Assembly: GCA_011319805.1 (NCBI GenBank)
Contig: SJRY01000272.1
Span: 372,001 to 436,000 of the forward strand
DNA length: 64,000 nucleotides
Direction of reading: 5' to 3'
Origin: Macrocybe gigantea
Lineage: Eukaryota; Basidiomycota; Agaricomycetes; Agaricales; Callistosporiaceae
Of the stretch, positions 1 through 11,045 are shown in pieces. The notes below the pieces were generated by a model, which did no database searches, was not told the DNA's origin, and saw only the letters and a program-made list of their open reading frames with translations. The translations under genes and the position numbers were made by a program. The number at the start of each line of letters is the position of its first letter. Within the stretch, counting starts at the first letter, position 1.

Positions 1-361
1 AGCAAAGACGGGTGTAAAGGCACGAAGTTGGGAGGACACGTGTCCATGAAAGTCGCGTCGTGCAGCGATAGCCTGATCCACCATTGTAACCACTGACGAT
101 ATAGGACCGACAGGCACTCTAAAGCATTGGTTGAGAATAAAGGGCTGGTGAAGGTCGATGATGAAAGATAGATGAAAGTTAAGAGCGTCGAACGCCCCTC
201 CGGACGAGAGATTTATCCTTAAGAAAAGACGTATTTTAAACCTTCCAATAATAATATACATTTGCCTCCGACAGAAACAACAGAGACCTAGAGGCATGCC
301 TGAGATGAGTTATTTGCGTGACTGCATCAAGAGTAGCACCGCGAGGCTGAAGCATCATGCA
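1..361. other. Gene-free left edge
   Basis: No convincing coding region is seen in either strand up to the MIS12 stop codon. The stretch is AT-rich around 220-270. It is probably the 3' flank of MIS12, possibly shared with a gene outside the window. Confidence 0.4.
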
Positions 362-1294
362 TCATGTTCCACTCAATGCGGGCCGATGCCCCTGCGCGGC
401 AGCACTCGCGTTTCTCAACGCGTCCGCGTCTCCGATCTCCTCCACCTTCTGCGCCAACGTGCCCGCATCACCCGCCTCTCCCTGCCGTTTCGCGCGGTGT
501 AAGAGCTGACGGACCGCCCAGTTGAGGTACCCTGCCTTGCTCGTCTCCCATGGGCGTTTGCTCGGGTCAGGCAGCGGGGGCTGCGTAAGAGACGGGTCAA
601 GCGGAGGCAGGGAGGAGATGGCTTCAAACATTCGCATGAACTTGAACGGTGTCTCGTGCAGCGTATCGAGGTTGGGGATTCGAGCACGGAAAGGCGTTCT
701 AGACATTGTTCGGCGCGCCGGCGCTGGTATTTTGTGGCGCGTAGTGCGCGAGAGTACAACCTCTTCACACGACGCTCCTGCACCGCGCTTTAGCATACCT
801 GAGCATCCAGAAAGAGGAACACTGAAAGATAAGCGCACATTCTCAATCCTCTTCCTCAATTCCTCAATCTCGTCCATCAGCTCCTTCTCCTTCTCCTCCG
901 GATTTTCAGTCGTCAGATCCAACCCCTGCTGATGCGGCACGACGATCGGCAAGTCTGGAGGGATCGCAAAGATGTTTCTCAACGACCAAGCTTCAAAGAA
1001 GTCAAACGCGATGTCGGTGTGGTGCTCCAGCAGCGTCTGAAACGCGACAAGGCCCTGTTCAATCTCCTGTATGCTTTCATCAAGTCCAACATGCTCTTCC
1101 ATCCACTTTTCGAGAAACTCCTCCATCCCGTTGACACCATCTTGCACGGCATTGTTAGCAATGTTGATGATGTCGTCCAGAAGCAACTGCGGGGAGAACC
1201 CTAGTATCTCCGGAAGCAGAAGCGGGTGAGTTTGCTGCATCGCGAGCTGCGCTGGGCTAACTGCGGCGGCTTTGCTGCTGGATGGCTCGCTCAT
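362..1294 (-). CDS. MIS12: MIS12/Mtw1-family kinetochore protein
   Basis: Structural subunit of the MIND/Mis12 complex, which links centromeric chromatin to the outer kinetochore in the nucleus. The first 110 residues carry the family core (LLPEILGFSPQLLLDDIIN, then a predicted helix with DGVNGMEEFLEKW). A coiled coil (EELRKRIEN) follows. The C-terminal part (KRPWETSKAGYLNWAVRQLL) also fits fungal Mis12. One intron (838 down to 778, 61 nt, donor GTGCGC) is inferred because the frame after it gives a basic coiled coil (ALRATKYQRRRAEQCLERLS) while the uninterrupted frame does not. The coding frame then slips by one base near 681: CTCGAATCC reads best as CTC-NGA-ATC. I read this as a lost base in the sequence rather than a pseudogene. 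Start chosen at the first ATG of the conserved frame. TDG is divergent to it across about 340 nt. Confidence 0.85.
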   Translation of the reverse strand: MSEPSSSKAAAVSPAQLAMQQTHPLLLPEILGFSPQLLLDDIINIANNAVQDGVNGMEEFLEKWMEEHVGLDESIQEIEQGLVAFQTLLEHHTDIAFDFFEAWSLRNIFAIPPDLPIVVPHQQGLDLTTENPEEKEKELMDEIEELRKRIENVRLSFSVPLSGCSGMLKRGAGASCEEVVLSRTTRHKIPAPARRTMSRTPFRARIPNLDTLHETPFKFMRMFEAISSLPPLDPSLTQPPLPDPSKRPWETSKAGYLNWAVRQLLHRAKRQGEAGDAGTLAQKVEEIGDADALRNASAAAQGHRPALSGT

Positions 1295-1632
1295 CTTGGA
1301 CGTTGCTCATGGAGGAACCAGAAACGCGGCTGCGAGAGGCAGTCACGCAACGCGTCAGTCACGTGAATTATTACATATAATGCGTCACGCCATCATTTGC
1401 CAGACTGCGACCTTCAACCGGAAATTCAAGTTACGAGGTCGTAAGAGTCCTATGCGAGGTGTGCGGGATTGAAATATGAAAATTCAAATGCTGACTCTGC
1501 GACTTCCTTGGTTTCTCCGCCTTTGGTCCTTTCAAACAGGTCTACACTGCTTAGTAGCGGTCGCGACCATCTGCATACCTCGGCTGAACTTTTGCATTGA
1601 CAATTGCCATTAGTAGAGAGAACTAGGAAGAA
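1295..1632. promoter_or_regulatory. Shared divergent promoter, MIS12 / DNA glycosylase
   Basis: 338 nt between the two start codons. No gene is seen here. The region must hold both promoters; an AT-rich stretch lies at 1366-1382 (attattacatataatg). I cannot assign individual sites. Confidence 0.4.
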
Positions 1633-2984
1633 ATGGACGAAGTTGTTGAGGATGACCATGTCTCCCAATGTGAAGCTGAAGTCAAGGAGCAGTTCCGTTC
1701 GACTCTGTCCTCTTTTTCTTTTGACGACAAATCTCCGAGGCGCCTGCAGCGGTCGCAAACCAAGACGGTACCGAAAACATATACCTTGAAATCGGAAAAC
1801 AATTCTTCTGGTTCATCTACCCCGAGGAAACGTGGCTCTGCCAGCGAGTCAGAAGAAGGCCCCGCGAAGCAGAAGAAGAGGAAACGCGGCTATGCGACGC
1901 CAGAAACATATGCCCATCTTCAAGGTTTGCAGGATATTCTAGCAGACGGTCTTGACAGTAAGATCCCACACTGATTTAACACGAATCTTCTGACGAATTC
2001 GAATTCCAAGTTGTATTCTGTGGCATCAAGCAAGTCTTTTCCGAATGGCACCTTCTTTTCGCCTCATTAATTCAAACTTTCTTTCTCAATAGTCCTGGAC
2101 AACGGTCCGCAGAAATCGGGCATCATTTCGGACACCCTACGAATCACTTCTGGGCTTGTCTCCATGAATCCGGTCTGTGTAAGGTGCAATTCAATGACAA
2201 CTAGGGCTCACCTATGGCAGGCTTGACGTCCGAGAAACTACGCCCTCAGGAGGACCACACGCTCCCAGACCGGTTCTGCCTTGGATTGGTAAGCGTTGCC
2301 GTGCGGGTGTCTGTCTCCAAGAAAAAGCTTACCGTTCGATTGCGAACCGTAGACAAATCTCGTTGAACGACCTACCGCCGAAGTACAGATTACCATGTTC
2401 TGTCTTTCTCCTTTCAAGTGCTGATGTTCGTAGCAAAACGAATTGTCGCCTGCGGAACAGGCGGGCAGCGTTCCGGCTCTTTTGTCCAAGATCGCGCTTT
2501 ACCGCCCTCGCATTGTTTGCTTCATCGGCTTAGGAATCGCAAAGACATTTCAACGCCAGATTCGCTTCAAATCATCAGTACGTCCACATGGGCGCCTTCG
2601 TCATAACCCTTATATTGTCTTGTATCAGACAGGCAAAAAGGTAAAGATCCCGCCATCGAAGGAGGGCTTGCAGGTCTTCAAGATGGTGCACTCGGATAAC
2701 GGAGATGACGGTATGCTAGTCCTTCGCCAGAAAGCACAAAGGTCGCTGACGTCATGCAGGGATCAAGGAAACCATTTTTTACGCCATTCCGAGCACCTCT
2801 GGCCGGGTCGTGCATGCGCAGGTGCGATTACAGCCACTTCGCGTTCTAGTCGAACGACTGACCTAGCCTATCTCCACAGAAACCTCAAAAGATCCACATG
2901 TTCACTGACCTGCGGCACCTTTTAAGCAAAGTTAAACGAGACGAAGTGGACACGACCGGCATGTATACCATCCTTCCACCATAA
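1633..2984 (+). CDS. TDG: G/T(U)-mismatch DNA glycosylase, TDG/Thp1 (MUG) family
   Basis: Removes uracil or thymine from G mismatches in nuclear base-excision repair. Nine exons join in frame to 306 aa: 1633-1957, 2011-2029, 2093-2178, 2221-2288, 2353-2382, 2434-2577, 2629-2710, 2760-2821, 2880-2984. The N-terminal 105 residues are basic and Ser-rich, with a nuclear-signal-like KQKKRKR. The spliced protein carries the active-site motif GINPG with catalytic Asn115, followed by GHPTNHFWACLHESGL, then TNLVERPTAE, RPRIVCFIG, and the second family motif IPSTSGR (261-267) that packs near the flipped base. Length and motif order fit fungal Thp1. Exon 2 is only 19 nt, and intron 2 (2030-2092) is GC-AG; both fall inside the active-site motif. 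All phases are consistent and no frameshift is seen. Confidence 0.92.
2011..2029 (+). other. 19-nt coding micro-exon of the glycosylase gene
   Basis: This exon carries codons for IVFCGI and two bases of the catalytic Asn. Upstream intron 1958-2010 ends CAAG and has a CTGAC branch point. Downstream intron 2030-2092 starts GCAAGT and ends CAATAG. Only this choice yields GINPG in frame with the flanking exons. Confidence 0.85.
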
Positions 2985-3214
2985 CCTCAACGACGATCCT
3001 ACTCCCGCGAGACGCACTTGCCGCAGATCATTTACGGCTTCTATGACCTTGTAACATGATTTTATCACCGATCTGCACGTTGTTTATATCTCCGTCGTAC
3101 TTGTATCACAGTGACGGGAGGATCAAGAACGAGGAAACATGTTCATATATTCTGAATAGGTAGCTAAGAGAGCAGTCTTGAAACGAAAGGATAGATATCA
3201 CGAGGTTTTTTCAT

Positions 3215-4587
3215 TCATTGACCGTATGGGAAGACTTGAGGGCATCCCGATCCCCTCAACGGGGTGTAAAAATTGTCCAGATTGGCATTCAGGGCTCGGA
3301 GCAAGATGCCTGTGGGGTTCGGGTACAATCCCCTGACGGTCACATTGGCAAAATCCGTATAGAGTTTGCAAGAAGTTGAAAAGTTCGCTGAATCCGGGTC
3401 GACAACGTAACTGTTGACCCCGCCGACGTTTCTTCCCGGCTGGATGGGATACTTTGAGAACATGAAACCGATCCCATCCGAGACCTGACCGACGTCAACT
3501 GAGCCATTGTGTCTGAACCAGCCGTCAGGAAACTTGCTGTCCTGGAAGAATCCGCGCGCGGTGGTCATGTCCAGCTGCCCGTCGCCGACACGCCCATCGA
3601 CGAAGAACAGGTAAGGAAAAGTGGATTCTGCAAAGGCAGTGAAGTATCGCGGGGATACGAAGGAGAATTCCGGGTTGGTGGCGATGGATTCCAGGATGCG
3701 TTGGTGACGGAATTCGGCTGCGACGGTGAGGTTGTACTTGCCACCACCGAAACGGTTGCTGAAGTCGGCGAACTGGGTCAGACAGATCAGCGAGCATTCT
3801 CCGTAAGCAAAGAAAGAAAGACCCTGCATACTTCGTCGAAAAGAGTCTCGTTGAAGCTGTGGTTATCGCCAAAGAAGCTATCGGCTAGCGGGAAAAGATG
3901 AACATTGAATTTTTTTCCACTACTTGAAGGAACTTTTTACCTCGAGTCATGCTCGCGTCGCCCTCAAAGACGGCGTGCGTGTCCAGTCCTCCAACGATGG
4001 CAGGTGAAGGAGGATCCGATCCAGTCCTGCGAGTCTTGCCACCAATGCTCAGTAAATCGGTGATCAGGTTTCCGTCGACGAGATGTGCCGCGTAGGTGAC
4101 GAAGATGGCCAGCTGGTTTTCCATATTGAATCCTGCACATAACAAACAGATCAATATGGCAAAATGTTTCAGACAGAGTCGAATCCTTGTACCTTCTTGC
4201 ACGGCTTGGACGATCTGTGAAGGGCTCGCAACACCGTTGCGTGGTAAATACTGTTGATTGTTCAACAATCAGAGTTGCCATTGTCGAAAACTATTTAATC
4301 AGTACCCCATGAGATGCCAATGTGTTCAATCCAGGACACGGGCCACGAATATCGCCGGGTCTCAAAGACTTCCATGGATGTGCCTTGTCATTGATGAGTT
4401 TCGTGGAGGTGTCATTCAGAGGACTAGGAGGAGGAGGGACATTGCGAGCTTGAAGAGTGGGAATGATCCGATTAAGCTCCTCTTTCGACATGCCTGCAAG
4501 GGATGCATACGCAGGGAATCCGAGTGTTTGGATAAAATGAGCTGCGATAGTGAGGCAGAGAGTGAGAACGCTCGTAAAACGCGCCAT
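3215..4587 (-). CDS. UPO: Unspecific peroxygenase (heme-thiolate peroxidase, long type)
   Basis: Secreted enzyme that uses H2O2 to hydroxylate or epoxidise many organic substrates; Peroxidase_2 (chloroperoxidase-like) family. Five exons give 380 aa: 4587-4306, 4250-4193, 4132-3941, 3884-3832, 3772-3215. A signal peptide (MARFTSVLTLCLTIAAHF) justifies the start at 4587 rather than 4641. The proximal-heme motif PCPGLNTLASHG has Cys84. FEGDASMTR gives acid-base Glu170 and cation-site Asp172/Ser174. SPRYFTAFAES supplies Arg237 and Glu244. The spacings match the Agrocybe aegerita UPO residues Cys36, Glu122, Arg189 and Glu196 exactly, with an offset of 48. The C-terminal GCP fits the cystine of long UPOs. 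Potential N-glycosylation sites include NHS, NLT and NGS. All introns are GT-AG and 55-60 nt. Nothing looks broken. Confidence 0.95.
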
Positions 4588-6588
4588 TCCGGCCACCAGG
4601 TCAGGGAAATGTGTAGGGGCCCTCGGAGACAGTGATGTCAAAAGCGGCTTTTATGCATGTTCTAAAAACAGTCTTGCGAAAATCGCCAAGGGCTAGAACG
4701 TGAGGAGGTCTTCGGCACCTTCGCCATCTTTGCGTCCTTCCTTGATGCTGCGCAACAAGTGCAGTCGAAGTTGATTCAGGGTATTGTACTGCATTCCGGC
4801 AGTAATAGGCCAATGTCTCGGAAACTGCAGGTTGCGATGCATTCTCCAACTTCGCTCGAGGGATTTCTTCAAGGCACTAGTCCTGCCTCAGTCGACTGAC
4901 ATAGTATCATAACCACATGGCAAATCGAAGAAAGGAAACATTCTTGAGGCAACTATTTCACGGCAGTCACCATCTCAAGACATAGACGAATGTGGTGGTG
5001 CATCGAGTTTCAGGCGTCGTTTGCGTGGGTCGGGGAGGCTGGCACTGAGCATTACATGCTGTCAACTGCAAAGCTTGAATTAGCGAGTAAATTGGCACAA
5101 GAGAAATGTTGAGCTCAACCGTGAATTGGGCTTTTTTTCCGGCCTCGCAATCAAAACTCCAGGCCGTTCTGTTTTCCAGCGACGGGCATCCCGGTCTTTC
5201 TTACCCATGGCATCTCCACAGCCAGGAGTACTGAGCAGTGGCAGTGATCTTGTTGATGCGCTGGGCTGTCATGCTGCCATTTTGACCTTCCAAACTGAGA
5301 TTGAATCTCTAGCCAACGTTGCGTTAACGTCCATACGAAATCGGCAGGTTGATCGTCTTACAGTGACCCAGCCATGCCCATCTCATTGTGAGATCCGGTC
5401 CCATCATACGGTAGATGCAAAAGGAAGTGTTTTCACTCAAGGCGTTCATCTTCTCTTCATCTGAGTCTTGACAAATGATAGACATGGGAAGGCGGCGAAA
5501 CGTCTCCGGATTGCGAGAACTCCATGACACATGTAAGGAGAGTGGCCACGCGTGTGATGCGTCCTTTGGGAAATTTCATACAGGATTTCCTATTATGATA
5601 CCTGAAGAAGGGCACTCACTTCATTCGTATCTCCAACTGCAATGAAAGGTTGGCGTTCAAGGCCTCGAACAAGGTACCTATGCAACTTCATCCATTGTAC
5701 TGATGCAAGCAAGCAAGTCGCGGTGATCGTTTCTGCTCTAGGGACTTGATACACTCGCATTTATTAATTTCAGCAGCAGAGATCAGCCTCGGTATCGTCG
5801 TCGTCATCGTCGTCGATATTGAGCTTGAAGCTTGAAGGTTCGACTTCCTATATGAACGTTGTGACGTCGAGCAGAAATAACCAAACTACCTGAATAATCG
5901 ACAGGAGAATGACAATGTCTCATTTACTTTCCATACGCTTCCGAAATCGTGCTCACAATCCACCTCTGGTGTAGTCGACACAAACATGGAGGAAAATGCG
6001 CACAACTGAAGTCAACCTCAAGCGACTTGAGCACAAACGAGACCCAATGTCGCATTTGCCCGTGATTTGTCATTCTCATTAGCTTGAGTTCTTGGTTAGT
6101 GGTCGTTTCGCCAATGAAGTCCCTTTGATGGTGTCAGCCATACTGCAGGAAAAATGGTGAGATAAGCGACTGAGTTCGAGGACTGACGGCGATGGTGGTG
6201 GTAAGCTTGTTTGCCTGTGTTTGGTTTACGATATGTGATTGCAAGCGTACAAGCGCGTTGCTCGTTCAAAAAATCCTTGTCTGCATTCACGATCCAACTG
6301 AAGAACTGTGACATTCCGTAATTACACTGAGATATGATATTTCTCTGAAGTTTCGTGCAAATCCCTCGTCGATCATATGGAAAGATGATAGGTGTTGCAT
6401 ATCCGCGACAAGGCCTGTCTCGGAACTGGTATGGTACCATTTCTCGGTGTTCCTTGTGTTCTCTGAGGCACAACAATCAATGCTCGCAGTAAACAGGCAT
6501 GGCTTACAGTCAAAATGTACTCATATCTGCAGTCAAGGTAAGATAGTAAAATTTCTGTATCTGTAATTGGTGGGGAACTATGCCTAAC
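4588..6588. other. 2-kb intergenic region
   Basis: Holds the peroxygenase promoter (a TATA-like GCATAAAAG on the minus strand near 4646-4656) and the 3' flank of HNH-A. A short GTC/CGT-type simple repeat lies at about 5795-5816. Several small open frames exist on both strands (for example 5126-5464 +, 6096-6476 -) but none shows a family motif or convincing splice structure. Confidence 0.4.
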
Positions 6589-8090
6589 CTAATGCGTTGT
6601 TATCCCGATCATCGCACTCTGCAGCGCCCTCCCAAAGTCCTCGGCGGCAGCCAAGCGCTCAAATTCTTCCCAGCATCTGATGGGAGTAGCCCAGTCATTG
6701 TCGTAGTCATGATAGTTCTCATGAAGGCCACACAGGAACTTGGCAGCACCACTCGTGTTCAGAATGCCTGCTAGAGCAGCATGAAGTCGTATCCAGCGCG
6801 GGTCTGGGAGAGGGATTGAAAACTTCGGTTCCGTCTGTCTCTCACTGGTGCTGGGGTTTGTATCTTTATCTTGGGGCAAGAACTCGCTGCTGTGGTCCTC
6901 GAATTCCACAAATTTGAATGTCTCTCGGCCCTTTAACCCTTCGATCCCATGCCCAAAACGATAGATCCTGACCTTATATCTGTTTGGTGTCTAGACATGT
7001 AAAACGTTACAAGACGACTCTTTTCCCGGCAAGTGAGTGATGCACACCTCGGTCTCCTCTAGACACCAGCGGAATTCACCAAATCCGTCTCGCGCATTGG
7101 TTTCGAGCAGAAATCCATTCGTTGGATCATGCATGAGCTGTTGAAGGGTTTTGAGTGTCAAATCTGGCAACGCAGCATAGTGACGAAGAATATGTAACGT
7201 TGTCGTTGCTGATTTGTACTGACACAATGAAGCTGATATGTTGGTGAGGATTCGAACTACAGACAAAAGGACTCGCACGAGATCATCATCGTCTTGTTCA
7301 GCAAAGTCGGCCATCACCAGGTATAAAATATGGCAGGCTTGCAACCTCACTGCATGGTAATCACCGGGAGGCTTTGGATGCATTCTATCCACGAACTCTG
7401 TTGCGATGCAGTGATAGCCATCCCGAAGCAAGACCTGCAGCAGGTGAACGGTTAGTCTGCATACAATAGCACATTATTCAATTGAACTTACATCGCGTCT
7501 GAATGCTGGGTTCCGCATTTTCGCGCCATCTGTTAAGAAAGCTCCCATCTGGCCATGACGACCCTGGCTCGGTCGCACAGAGTGAGCAAAATAGACTGAC
7601 GAACAGGGATATTCATTTCGGATGAGAATGAGGAACCATAACAGTACGTACAAGGAAACAAAAAATGGGTGAACCAAGTCTTGCCTAGTTGACGGAGCAT
7701 GTATAAAGTCGATGGGTTATCGCACTTGTCATCCGATTTGTCCTCGGGTTCTCCTTCGATGATACAAGCGCAGATTGCAGCGGCCACGTAGCGCTTTGCC
7801 GACTCACTGCTACAAGCCTCTGCATGGTCCAGCATCGATTCAAGTATCTTGTGAAGGCATAGCTCGACGTCCTTGTTGGTCTTGGTCAATTCTTTCTTGA
7901 AATGATTTAGTCCATCATTGGCTGCGAGGTTGCCAATGAGGACGTTCGCAGCATCAACCAGAGCATCCAGGTCTCCACCCATCAACCGGTTTATTCTATC
8001 TTGATAGAAATTTGAATCGTAGCTGTAGGTGGCGACGCCGACATGATCAGCTGAGGTAGCCTCATCAATCCCATCCCAAGACCTCGTCAT
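6589..8090 (-). CDS. HNH_2-type nuclease-like protein, paralog A (third catalytic residue lost)
   Basis: Five exons (8090-7652, 7595-7492, 7434-7279, 7218-7048, 6990-6589) give 423 aa. An in-frame upstream ATG at 8123 is also possible. The N-terminal helical region contains AKRYVAAAICACI and LYMLRQLGKTWFTHFLFP, which the paralogs share. The HNH-like core follows: RDGYHCIATEF, QACHILYLV, DPTNGFLLETN, then ARDGFGEF where paralog B has VHDGFDEF. The last His is Arg here, so nuclease activity is doubtful. The C-terminal module (VEFEDHSSEF, IPLPDPRWIRLHAALAGI, CWEEFERLAAAEDFGRAL) is the best conserved part between paralogs. The third intron is exactly 60 nt and in frame, so a naive translation would retain it. 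The family is common in basidiomycetes; its cellular role is unknown to me. Confidence 0.8.
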
Positions 8091-8614
8091 GACATGCGAC
8101 CTCGATGCTGTTTTGGAGTGCAAAAAGTTTCAATGTGCACGCATGGAGAACACAGAAGGAATGAGGCGAACGGACGTACCAAAATCCTGTCTTGAACCAG
8201 CTCAGAAGACTTTCTACTGGGTTCCAGTTACTGTGAACCCACCGCACGTCGTAAGTCGGAAAAGCAAGGCAAGGACCCTGTCGTTACCAATTTCTTCCCG
8301 TTGGCGGGTGTATACCATCATGACCCTGAACCTGCGACATGGGTCCTTCTAAGTTCTCAAGATCTATCAAACCACGTCCTTGGACTCACCTCATCCTTTG
8401 CACCATAGGCCTATCCTCAATCTCTACTAAGTCAATTACACCGTATCTTCCAGTCGGGAACTTCAAATTGGTTGAGGGACAGGTAAAGAAACAATGGAGT
8501 TGCTGTCCATTCCCAGAGCACTTGTGGCAAAAAGCAGCAGTCTTAGACTCCAACGTCATTCCTATTTTGCCCTCAACTGGGTCGCTGTACATTGATATGC
8601 CCCTTTGGTTACTA
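8091..8614. other. Intergenic between HNH-A and HNH-B
   Basis: About 520 nt between two genes transcribed in the same direction. It serves as the 3' flank of B and promoter of A. Open frames seen here on the plus strand (8089-8352, 8339-8848) are antisense shadows or chance. Confidence 0.4.
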
Positions 8615-10103
8615 TTACACAGTCTGATCAGGGCACGCCTTCAGCATTGCGCTTTTGAATGCCCTCCCGAAGTCCTCAGCAGCCGCCGAGCGCTCAAATT
8701 CTTCCCAAGACATTACGGGACTGACCCAATTACAATCACTATAGTTCTCATAGAGTTCATCAAGGAACTTGGGGGCGCCACTCATGTCCATGATGCCGGC
8801 GATAGCAGCATGCAATCGAATCCAGCGCGGGTCCGGCAAAGGGACTGAGAACTCACGTTCCTTCCTTTTTTTCCTGGTGCTCGGACCTTCGTCACTGCGG
8901 TTCAGGAAAGATTCGCTACTGTGATCCTTGAATTCCACAAACTTGGATGCATCTGGGATCTGCAGACTTTTTATGCCGTTCATGCGGTCATAAACTCTGA
9001 TCTTGTATCTATTTGGTATCTAGATATCAAGTGAAAGAGTCTACTCATTCGATAAGTTAACGGTGCGTACCTCGGTCTCTTGTAGACACCAGAGAAATTC
9101 ATCGAATCCGTCATGTACATTGCTCTGAAGTAAAAATCCATTGGATGGATCGTCAACCAGCCTATTAAGTTCCTTAAGTGTCGATTCCGGCAGTGCAGCA
9201 AAGTGGCGAAGAATATCAAAAGTCGTCATTGCCAATTTGTACTGCCATGATGAGATTGTTAAAGCCATATTGCATAAAAGAATTCATGACACCTACATCT
9301 TCATTGCGACTTTCATCAAAGTTGACCACTGCCCGACGTAGAATATGGCAGGCCTCCAATTTCGCAACTGTGTGACTTCTAAGTGGTTTTGGATGCTTTC
9401 TATCGATGATCCCTGTCACAATACACTGGTAGTCATCACGAAGCAAAAGCTACAACAAGCAAGAAGCTCAATCTGCAGGCTGTGGTGGATTCACAAGATA
9501 TACCTACATTCTGTCTGAATGTTGACTTCCCGGATTTCACGCCGCTTTTCAGGAGACTGGATGTTTCGTGATGAGAAGGCATAGTGATCGGGGAAGGAGT
9601 TTGGTTCTGTTGTGCTGAATGGGAAAAATAAACTGTCGTCACGTCAGAAATGAATGAAAACTATAATAGATGAACATACAAGGAAACAGGAAATGAGTGA
9701 ACCAAGTCTTGCCCAGTTGACGAAGCATGTACAAAGTCGATGGACTATTGCGTCTGTCATCCACTTTGTCCTCGGGCTTTGGTTCGACGACACAAGCGCA
9801 TATTGCAGCAGCCACGTAGCGCTTCGCAGATTCGCCGCCACAGGCCTCTGCATGATAAAGCATTGCATCGAGTATCTTGTGAAGGGACATCTCGATATCT
9901 TTGCGGGTCTTGCCCAAGGTCTTCTTGAATCGATTCAACTCATCGTTGGCTGCAAGGTTGCGAATGAGGACATTTGCGGTATCAATCAACTTCCCCAGGT
10001 CTTCGCCCATCAACTGGTCCATCCTGTCTTTGTAGAATTTTGAATCATACTCATAGGCGGCAACGCTAACGGCGGACGATTGCTTCTTGTGTGTTCCAGA
10101 CAT
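8615..10103 (-). CDS. HNH_2-type nuclease-like protein, paralog B (catalytic triad intact)
   Basis: Exons 10103-9680, 9632-9508, 9449-9297, 9241-9071 and 9019-8615 join to 425 aa. N-terminal helical domain (YEYDSKFYKDRMDQLMGE, HAEACGGESAKRYVAAAI), then an HNH_2-like core: RDDYQCIVTG, LEACHIL (His218), DPSNGFLL (Asn268), VHDGFDEF (His277). The C-terminal module has VEFKDHSSES, VPLPDPRWIRLHAAIAGI and SWEEFERSAAAEDFGRAF, preceded by a basic RKKRKE that could be a nuclear signal. Of the three paralogs this is the only one keeping both His residues and the Asn. It lies downstream of SSP-D in the same orientation and belongs to the block repeated inverted at 47.8-52.0 kb. Whether it cleaves DNA is inference. 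Confidence 0.83.
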
Positions 10104-11045
10104 TTTGTGTGAGTGAAGATGAGTGCTCTCTCCCCATCATTATGGGATCCTTAAATACTCACAAGAAAGTGCTCAGCGTCGTCAGCGAGCGCGAGTTCCT
10201 CTGCGTTTTCCGAAGAGTTTGCCATGACGCGTCACCCCAATGCTGTATCGGACTGTGAAACTTTTCGACATACATGCTCACATTAGCGGCGAGGCATGCA
10301 GGACATGATGTAGAACACACATACGGAGATGTGGAAGAGAAATCTGGGACGGGATGCAGAACCCGGCGAGGTGACCGATCAACGTGTACGGCACGTGGAC
10401 AACACAGCAGTGGTTGGCCGTTAGGAGTCGACGTTTAGTCAGAATTGGGGTATTGTGAATCGTTGTGATTCGCCTTCGGTGGAAAGATGGAAAACGAGGC
10501 AAAGACTTCGTGCTTGAAAGGTGAGAGAAGAAACAGCTTTTTGCCCAGATGCAGTTATGCGGCGGTGACCCTGAGAGTGCGAGACTCCCTCTTCAACATA
10601 TATGGACAATTAGCCACGATGCATGTGGAAAACGAGACAGACGTACTTGGACGATGTGGAAAAGAAGACCTGAGAAAGAGACCAACAGCGTGATGTTTGA
10701 TGTGGTGCAGATATCTGGTCAACACACGTGTTTCCCAGAATGCTTTTTCTGTTCGAACGGCTGATTTGGCCTGGAAAGTATGATTTTGGGAAGGACAATA
10801 AAGGGTTAGACGCGTCTAGGTCGAGTGTGTATCCACTAAGTTGGAGAAGTATTTGAGTTGGTATTCTACCACAGATACAGCGTCATAGACCTCCACCACG
10901 CTTCCGGCTCACGACAATCCAGATCTAGAGAGTAAGCGGTGATAAAACCAACCGGACAATGTAAATGACGCGGGTATGGAATGTATGATATGCTAGCTAT
11001 TGTCCGTGCTGTTCTCCTTTCTTTGATGCCACAACGATAAATACC
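10104..11045 (-). other. Spacer between SSP-D and HNH-B (duplicated)
   Basis: About 940 nt with no convincing gene. The matching spacer at 49522-50450 is highly similar, which suggests that the duplication is recent or that the spacer is constrained. It should carry the HNH-B promoter. Confidence 0.45.

Noticed and set aside
5795..5816. Trinucleotide-like cgtcgtcatcgtcgtc run
   Set aside because: Too short and impure to be more than a minor simple repeat; not a CRISPR or satellite.
7219..7278. Continuous reading through intron 3 of HNH-A (LLSVVRILTNIS)
   Set aside because: The 60-nt stretch aligns with the introns of paralogs B and C, has GT-AG ends and is simply a multiple of three in length.
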